A stretch of DNA of 38,303 nt from positions 1 through 38,303 of the forward strand of contig NZ_KB902362.1 in the NCBI RefSeq assembly GCF_000379525.1, written 5' to 3'. The first letter of the stretch is position 1. Each line of letters opens with the position of its first letter. The notes beneath the pieces were generated by a model. That model did not search any database. It was not told the DNA's origin and saw only the letters and a list, made by a program, of their open reading frames with translations. A program made the position numbers and the translations under genes. Positions 33,928 through 38,303 of the stretch are shown piece after piece. Origin of the DNA: Lamprocystis purpurea DSM 4197 (GTDB lineage Bacteria > Pseudomonadota > Gammaproteobacteria > Chromatiales > Chromatiaceae).

Positions 33928-34818
33928 TTACCGGCCGCCGCCCGTGAGCCGCTGTTCCGCCTCACGGTATTTGGCGGCGGTGCGTTCGATGATCGCCGCG
34001 GGCAGGTCGGGACCGGGGGCGGTCTTGTCCCAATCCAGTGTTTCGAGATAATCGCGCACGAATTGTTTGTCGAAGCTCGGGGGGCTGATGCCCGGCTGGT
34101 ATTCGTCGGCCGGCCAGAAACGCGAGGAGTCCGGGGTCAGGACCTCGTCGATCAGGTGCAGGCGGCCGGCGGCATCCAGGCCGAATTCGAACTTGGTATC
34201 GGCGATGATGATCCCCCGTTCCAGGGCATAGGCGGCGCATTCGCTGTAGATGCGCAGGCTGGCGTCCCGTACCTGGGCGGCGAGTTCTGCGCCAAGGAGG
34301 TCGACCGTGTGGGCGAAGTCCACGTTTTCGTCGTGGGTGCCGGCCTCGGCCTTGGTGGAAGGGGTAAAGATCGGTGTGGGCAGTTGGTCGGCCTGGACCA
34401 GACGCGGCGGCAGCGCGATGCCGCAGACGGCGCCGCCGGTCTGGTAGTCTTTCCAACCGGAGCCGATCAGGTAACCGCGCACGATCGCCTCGACCGGCAG
34501 CGGTTTGAGTCGGCGCACGACCACGGCGCGCTCGCCGAGTTGGGCGCGTTCGGCCGGATCGGTGACGATCTCGGCGACGGGGATGCCGCTGAGATGGTTG
34601 GGGATCAGCGCCGCGGTCCGGGCGAACCAAAAGTTCGACACCCGGGTCAGGACCTCGCCCTTGCCGGGGATGGGCTGGGGCAGCACCACATCGAAGGCGG
34701 ACAGCCGGTCGCTCGCCACCACCAGCAGGTGGTCATCGCCGACACCGTAGATGTCCCGGACCTTGCCCCGTCCAATGAGAGGCAGGCTGCGGAGGTTGGA
34801 TTCGAAGAGTGCGGTCAT
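33928..34818 (-). CDS. purC: Phosphoribosylaminoimidazole-succinocarboxamide synthase
   Basis: A 296-residue SAICAR synthetase, which joins CAIR with aspartate using ATP in purine synthesis. [120 protein letters not shown] and [20 protein letters not shown] are the family motifs, including the glycine-rich nucleotide loop and the Glu/Asp metal site. It is the longer type of PurC (about 295 residues). GGGAGC precedes the ATG at 34818; the long upstream open frame is not part of it. It stands alone on the minus strand. Confidence 0.97.
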   Translation of the reverse strand: MTALFESNLRSLPLIGRGKVRDIYGVGDDHLLVVASDRLSAFDVVLPQPIPGKGEVLTRVSNFWFARTAALIPNHLSGIPVAEIVTDPAERAQLGERAVVVRRLKPLPVEAIVRGYLIGSGWKDYQTGGAVCGIALPPRLVQADQLPTPIFTPSTKAEAGTHDENVDFAHTVDLLGAELAAQVRDASLRIYSECAAYALERGIIIADTKFEFGLDAAGRLHLIDEVLTPDSSRFWPADEYQPGISPPSFDKQFVRDYLETLDWDKTAPGPDLPAAIIERTAAKYREAEQRLTGGGR

Positions 34819-34986
34819 AGCTTGCTCCCGGGTCGCTTGGGCTGACAGTATATCGGCTGGCGGACGGTCGCGGGTCGGCGTTCGGCAGGCAGCAAAGCGG
34901 CGAGGTGCCCGTCGGCAGGCGCGCGACCGCGCTGTTTTCCGCGCGCTCCGGGCCTGTTTAACGTTGTGATTGGCGGATCGGAATTC

Positions 34987-35448
34987 ATGAAGGCGAGCCC
35001 TACACCCAACCCGCCGGAGCAGCCCGAAGCCCCGTTCCTGATCGCGTTTCGGGGCAGCTTCACCGCTGCTCTGCGCTGGCATCAGCTCGACGCCCTCTGG
35101 GCGCGCCTGCGCGAGCGTGCCGACGCGGGCTGGTTTTTGTACGCGGTCGGGGAACCGCCGCCAACCGAGCCTGCAGATGCCGCGCGGGTTCAGGTCTTCA
35201 TCGCCGAACTCGACGCCCTGTTGCGCGCAGAGCATCAGGAGGACTACTGCGGGATCGTCTACGCGGATGACCCTCAGGCCCCGACGCTCGTGAAAATCTA
35301 CGATCCCCATCACCTGGGAGTCGCCTGCGGTTCCAGCGCCAACCCGCCGTTGCCGGGTTGGGTCATGAGCTTGTTGCCGCCGGTGGACCTGCCCGCCGCG
35401 CGGGCGCCGGCCAACAACCGCCGTCGCTGGTGGCGTCGCCTGTTCTGA
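34987..35448 (+). CDS. Hypothetical protein, 153 residues
   Basis: A soluble protein with alternating helix and strand segments: [80 protein letters not shown] and [20 protein letters not shown], then a basic end [11 protein letters not shown]. The basic-aromatic tail could touch the membrane or nucleic acid. I do not recognise the family. The composition and codon use match real genes nearby. An upstream in-frame GTG at 34966 would add seven residues; the ATG at 34987 is preferred. It lies divergent from purC and convergent with the TSP3-repeat gene, with a 94-bp element between them. Confidence 0.7.
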   Translation: MKASPTPNPPEQPEAPFLIAFRGSFTAALRWHQLDALWARLRERADAGWFLYAVGEPPPTEPADAARVQVFIAELDALLRAEHQEDYCGIVYADDPQAPTLVKIYDPHHLGVACGSSANPPLPGWVMSLLPPVDLPAARAPANNRRRWWRRLF

Positions 35449-35546
35449 GGCGGGCGGGGCGCCCGCGCATTCAAGGGCTCTGTCCGGCGCACGGGTCAGT
35501 GGCGGCGCGGCTCATCGCGAGCGACGACGCGGCTGGGTCTCTGAAC

Positions 35547-35639
35547 TATAGCCTTCGTACCTAATATCCAGACAGACCCTTGTGTAGGGGCGGGTTTGAA
35601 ACCCGCCCCTACGTCCGGTTATCACGTCCGAACGCTATA
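35547..35639 (+). mobile_element. 93-bp MITE-like element, copy F
   Basis: TATAGCCTTCGTACC at the left and CGAACGCTATA at the right with the usual central palindrome; one base shorter than the other copies because TTGGTGTAG reads TTGTGTAG. It lies between the convergent hypothetical gene ending at 35448 and the TSP3-repeat gene ending at 35696. Confidence 0.86.
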
Positions 35640-35695
35640 AAAAAGAGTAGTCAGCGCTCAGCCGTCAAGGCTGAGTTCGCCGCAGTTTTCATCAC

Positions 35696-38107
35696 CTACC
35701 AACGCCCCGTGACCGGCAGGTCTCCGCTCAAGCCGAAGGGCGCGCTGAGTGCATCCCCGGCACTCGCGTCGTTGCTCCCGTCCGCGTCCAGCGAGAACAA
35801 TCGCTCGCTCGGGCGGTAGACGCCGACCTCGTCGCGGCCGTCGCCGTTCCAGTCGCCCGCCACCGGCAAGTCACCGGCCTGTCCAAAGGTCGCGGAGCGG
35901 TCGCCGCTGTCCCAGCTTCGGCTACCGTTGGCGTCCAGGTAGAAGGTCTTGGTGCTGGGTCGCCACACGCCGATCTCGTCACGTTGGCTGCCGCTCCAGT
36001 CCCCGATCACCGGCAGATCGCCGACCAGGCCAAAGGCCCCGGTGGTGAGGTCCTTGGTGGTGGGGCTCAGGCTCCCGTCCAGGTCCAACGTGAATTGGCC
36101 GGTGCTCGGGCGGTAAACGCCGATCTCGTCCCGGCCGTCACCATTCCAGTCGCCGCTCACCGGCAGATCTCCGGCCAAACCGAAGGCCAGGCTGGTGCGG
36201 TCGCCGGTGTTCCAGGTGCCGTTGCCGTCGATGTCCAGATAGAAGCGGCGGGTGCCCAGTCGGTAAAAGCCGGCCTGGTCGCGACCACCGCCGCTCCAAT
36301 CGCCGGCGATGGGCCGATCGGTGGCGAGGCCGAGCGGACCGGTAGTGATGTCGCCCGCGCTCTCGCTCAGGCTGCCGTCGCTGTCCAGGATGAACTGGCG
36401 GGTACTCGGGCGAAACACGCCGATGCGGGCAGGCGGAACAGCGCCGGCATCGAGCGGGTCGGGGTCGATGGCATCGGGGAAGCCGTCGCCATCGTCGTCC
36501 TGATCGGCGTTGTTGCCGGTACCGTCCTCGTCGGTGTCGAGCCACTCGGTCCGGTCGCGGGGGAAGGCGTCTTCGGCATTGGTAGCGCCGTCGCCGTCGA
36601 TATCCCCGTCACAGGCGTCGCCTTGGCGGTCGCCGTCCAAGTCGGCCTGGTCCAGGTTCATCAGGGTCGGGCAGTTGTCGGTGGCGTCGGGAATGCCGTC
36701 GCCGTCGGTATCGGCGAGCCAGGAGACCAAACGCAGCGCCCAGGGATCAGTCGCGGGCGGGTTGCGCGTGTTGTCGAAGACCAGCACCTGGCGCTGATTG
36801 GCCGGGAGCTTGAGGTGTTGGGTCGCACCCCAGGTCAGGTTGCCGCTCAACGGGCAGTACCCGAGTAGCGTGCCATTGCGCAGGATCCGGACCTCGGAGG
36901 TGGTATCGACGTCATAGCCACGGTAGTCGAGTACGCTGGGGGTGGTCGCGGCGCCGATCAGGACGCTGATCCGGTCATCCAGGCGCTCGGCGGCGGGGAT
37001 CGTGCTCAGGTTGCCGAGGGTGCCGTCGAGCGGGCGCAGCCCGTCCAGGCGCAGGCCCCAGTCCTCGGTGTCCGGCCCGCTGTTGCCGATCACCAGTTGA
37101 TTGTCGCCGGCCGCCAACCAGGCGCCGGGCAGCAGGACTTGATAGCCCGGCGTCCAGACGGCGTTGCCGCCCAGCGGCAGGTCCACCAGGGCGCTGCCGT
37201 TGAGTGTGATGCGGATCTCGTCCTCGGCGTCGCTGTCGTAGCCGCTCAGGCCCAGCAGGTAGCCGCCGGCGGACTGGGCCAGGTGCAATTGGATGCCGTC
37301 GGCGTGCGTGGTATCGCCGCCGACGAGCGTCTTGAGGTTACCGAAGGCGGCACCAACGGCATAGAGCCCGAGTTGGGTGACGCCCCAGGTCTCCCCGGCC
37401 GTCTCCTGGCGAATCTCGACGCGGTTCAGGCCGCTGACCTGGCCGGCGGCCGGCAGCCACCACAGGTCGCGGGGGCCGAGCGTGGCGGTCGTCGCCCGCG
37501 CCAGGGAGCCGAGTTGTTGGCCGTTGAGCCAGACGGAGACTTCAGTGGCCGTCTCGACGTCGTACCCTTGCGTATGCAGCACCCGATCCGTGCCGTCGCT
37601 GGTGAAGGTGGCGGCGAGGATGGTCCGATACGCCTGGTCGCCCCAGCCCCAGCCGTGCTCGGCGGACTCGAAGCCGTTGAGCAGCAGAGCGATGATCGTG
37701 CCCCGGTTGGTGGCGTCCAGGGGGGCGCTGTCCTGCGCATCCAAGACGCCGTCGTTGTCGTCGTCCGGGTCGGCGTTGTTGCCGATCCCGTCGCCGTCCG
37801 TATCCAGTGATTCGCCGGGGTCGAGCGGGAAGGCGTCCTGGGTGTCGGGCGCACCGTCGTTATCGTCGTCCGGGTCGGTGGCGTCGGGGAGTCCATCGTC
37901 GTCGGCATCGCCGGTCACGGTCTTGCCAATGCGGTTGCCGGCCTGGTCATAGGCATAGACGACCGCGCGCCCGTCGGCATAGGCGACCTGCACCAGACGG
38001 TTCAGCTTATCGTATTGATAGCTGACCGTGCCGGCGCAAGGCATTCCCGGAAGCAGCAGGGAACAGAGCCCGGCGGCGGCGGATATCCCGATCTTGTTCA
38101 TTGTCAT
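35696..38107 (-). CDS. Secreted multi-repeat protein: YD repeat, TSP3 calcium-binding repeats and tandem GDWNGDGRDE-type repeats
   Basis: An 803-residue exported protein. A signal peptide (MTMNKIGISAAAGLCSLLLP then GMPCAG) is followed by a single RHS/YD repeat (VSYQYDKLNRLVQVAYADGR, about 27-63). Thrombospondin type 3 repeats with DxDxDG calcium loops come next (about 66-130), then three related beta-rich modules marked by GYDVETATEVSVWLNG, GYDSDAEDEIRITLNG and GYDVDTTSEVRILRNG (about 140-465). A second TSP3 block follows (about 466-552), and finally five repeats of about 49 residues (GDWNGDGRDEIGVYRPSTGQ) to the C-terminus, probably a beta-propeller-like fold. The ATG at 38107 is preceded by GAGAGGACGCAA, a good ribosome binding site. 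No anchor or sorting signal is seen. Likely calcium-stabilised adhesin or surface protein; ligand unknown. Confidence 0.85.
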   Translation of the reverse strand: MTMNKIGISAAAGLCSLLLPGMPCAGTVSYQYDKLNRLVQVAYADGRAVVYAYDQAGNRIGKTVTGDADDDGLPDATDPDDDNDGAPDTQDAFPLDPGESLDTDGDGIGNNADPDDDNDGVLDAQDSAPLDATNRGTIIALLLNGFESAEHGWGWGDQAYRTILAATFTSDGTDRVLHTQGYDVETATEVSVWLNGQQLGSLARATTATLGPRDLWWLPAAGQVSGLNRVEIRQETAGETWGVTQLGLYAVGAAFGNLKTLVGGDTTHADGIQLHLAQSAGGYLLGLSGYDSDAEDEIRITLNGSALVDLPLGGNAVWTPGYQVLLPGAWLAAGDNQLVIGNSGPDTEDWGLRLDGLRPLDGTLGNLSTIPAAERLDDRISVLIGAATTPSVLDYRGYDVDTTSEVRILRNGTLLGYCPLSGNLTWGATQHLKLPANQRQVLVFDNTRNPPATDPWALRLVSWLADTDGDGIPDATDNCPTLMNLDQADLDGDRQGDACDGDIDGDGATNAEDAFPRDRTEWLDTDEDGTGNNADQDDDGDGFPDAIDPDPLDAGAVPPARIGVFRPSTRQFILDSDGSLSESAGDITTGPLGLATDRPIAGDWSGGGRDQAGFYRLGTRRFYLDIDGNGTWNTGDRTSLAFGLAGDLPVSGDWNGDGRDEIGVYRPSTGQFTLDLDGSLSPTTKDLTTGAFGLVGDLPVIGDWSGSQRDEIGVWRPSTKTFYLDANGSRSWDSGDRSATFGQAGDLPVAGDWNGDGRDEVGVYRPSERLFSLDADGSNDASAGDALSAPFGLSGDLPVTGRW

Positions 38108-38150
38108 TTGCGTCCTCTCGCACCCCGATATCATGCCGCCATCGATGGGA

Positions 38151-38295
38151 TTCTCGTTCCCACGCTCCAGCGTGGGAATGCAGTCTTCTCGTTCCCACGC
38201 TCCAGCGTGGGAATGCCGTCCGGCCGCTCCAGCGGCCCGTGGGATTACGCGACGCTGGAGCGTCGGGACTTGCTCCCACGCTGGAGCGTGGGAGC
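38151..38295. repeat. Cluster of five hairpins with constant TCCA/TGGA loops
   Basis: Two direct copies of a unit starting TTCTCGTTCCCACGCTCCAG (38151 and 38186, period 35) are followed by GGCCGC-TCCA-GCGGCC (38222-38237), CGACGC-TGGA-GCGTCG (38250-38265) and GCTCCCACGC-TGGA-GCGTGGGAGC (38272-38295). All are perfect palindromes about the same loop, but the arms differ. The cluster lies just upstream of the TSP3-repeat gene and continues to the window edge. Confidence 0.85.
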
Positions 38296-38303
38296 CAGAT
38301 CAA

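Noticed and set aside
38151-38216. Two direct repeats with a short spacer, at first sight CRISPR-like
   Set aside because: The repeats are perfect palindromes with a four-base spacer and are followed by variant hairpins; they are REP-like, not a CRISPR array.

Overview
The window is GC-rich bacterial DNA with gammaproteobacterial gene content: an rpsP-rimM-trmD-rplS operon, sbcB, recQ, purC, an rfbBACD dTDP-rhamnose operon and lutAB. The dense short palindromic repeats, the Rpn-type and NSTK-type nuclease-like proteins with heptad expansions, and the bacteriohemerythrin suggest a purple sulfur bacterium (Chromatiaceae) or close relative. That placement is inference; no photosynthesis or sulfur gene lies here.

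Layout. 1-5.3 kb is accessory and decayed: a ribbon-helix-helix antitoxin with a truncated PIN toxin, an Rpn-family nuclease, a REP-type transposase pseudogene interrupted by a small palindromic element, a Cache-type membrane diguanylate cyclase, and remnants of two unidentified genes. 5.6-9.4 kb holds two uncharacterised genes, a bacteriohemerythrin and recQ. 9.4-11 kb is about 1.5 kb of non-coding DNA built from diverged duplicated blocks and large palindromes. 11-14.5 kb is rfbBACD on the minus strand. 14.6-18 kb holds lutA-lutB and a divergent GT4 glycosyltransferase. 18.3-18.9 kb is an intact DUF433/DUF5615 toxin-antitoxin pair. 19.1-22.6 kb is the ATP-grasp / alpha-E / transglutaminase-like operon, in which the transglutaminase homologue lacks the expected catalytic cysteine. 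23-26.8 kb holds sbcB and the ribosomal protein/tRNA methyltransferase operon. 27.4-31.2 kb has an uncharacterised gene with a hairpin leader, a DUF302 lipoprotein and a large Orn/Lys/Arg decarboxylase. 31.5-35.4 kb has a heptad-repeat nuclease-like protein, a DUF808 membrane protein, an orphan YefM-type antitoxin cut short by a stop codon, purC and a hypothetical gene. 35.7-38.1 kb is a secreted multi-repeat protein (YD repeat, thrombospondin type 3 repeats, tandem GDWNGDGRDE-type repeats).

The main unexplained structure is a rich set of small non-autonomous repeats: (i) six copies of a 93-94 bp element with TATAGC...GCTATA termini and a perfect GC-rich central palindrome; (ii) a 133 bp palindromic element present twice, one copy inserted in a transposase gene with a perfect 8-9 bp target duplication, so that the empty site can be rebuilt in frame; (iii) a 118 bp palindromic unit present twice in opposite orientation, associated with diverged copies of a roughly 170 bp non-coding block; (iv) clustered hairpins with a constant TCCA/TGGA loop and different, still complementary, arms. 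No CRISPR array, rRNA or tRNA was recognised.
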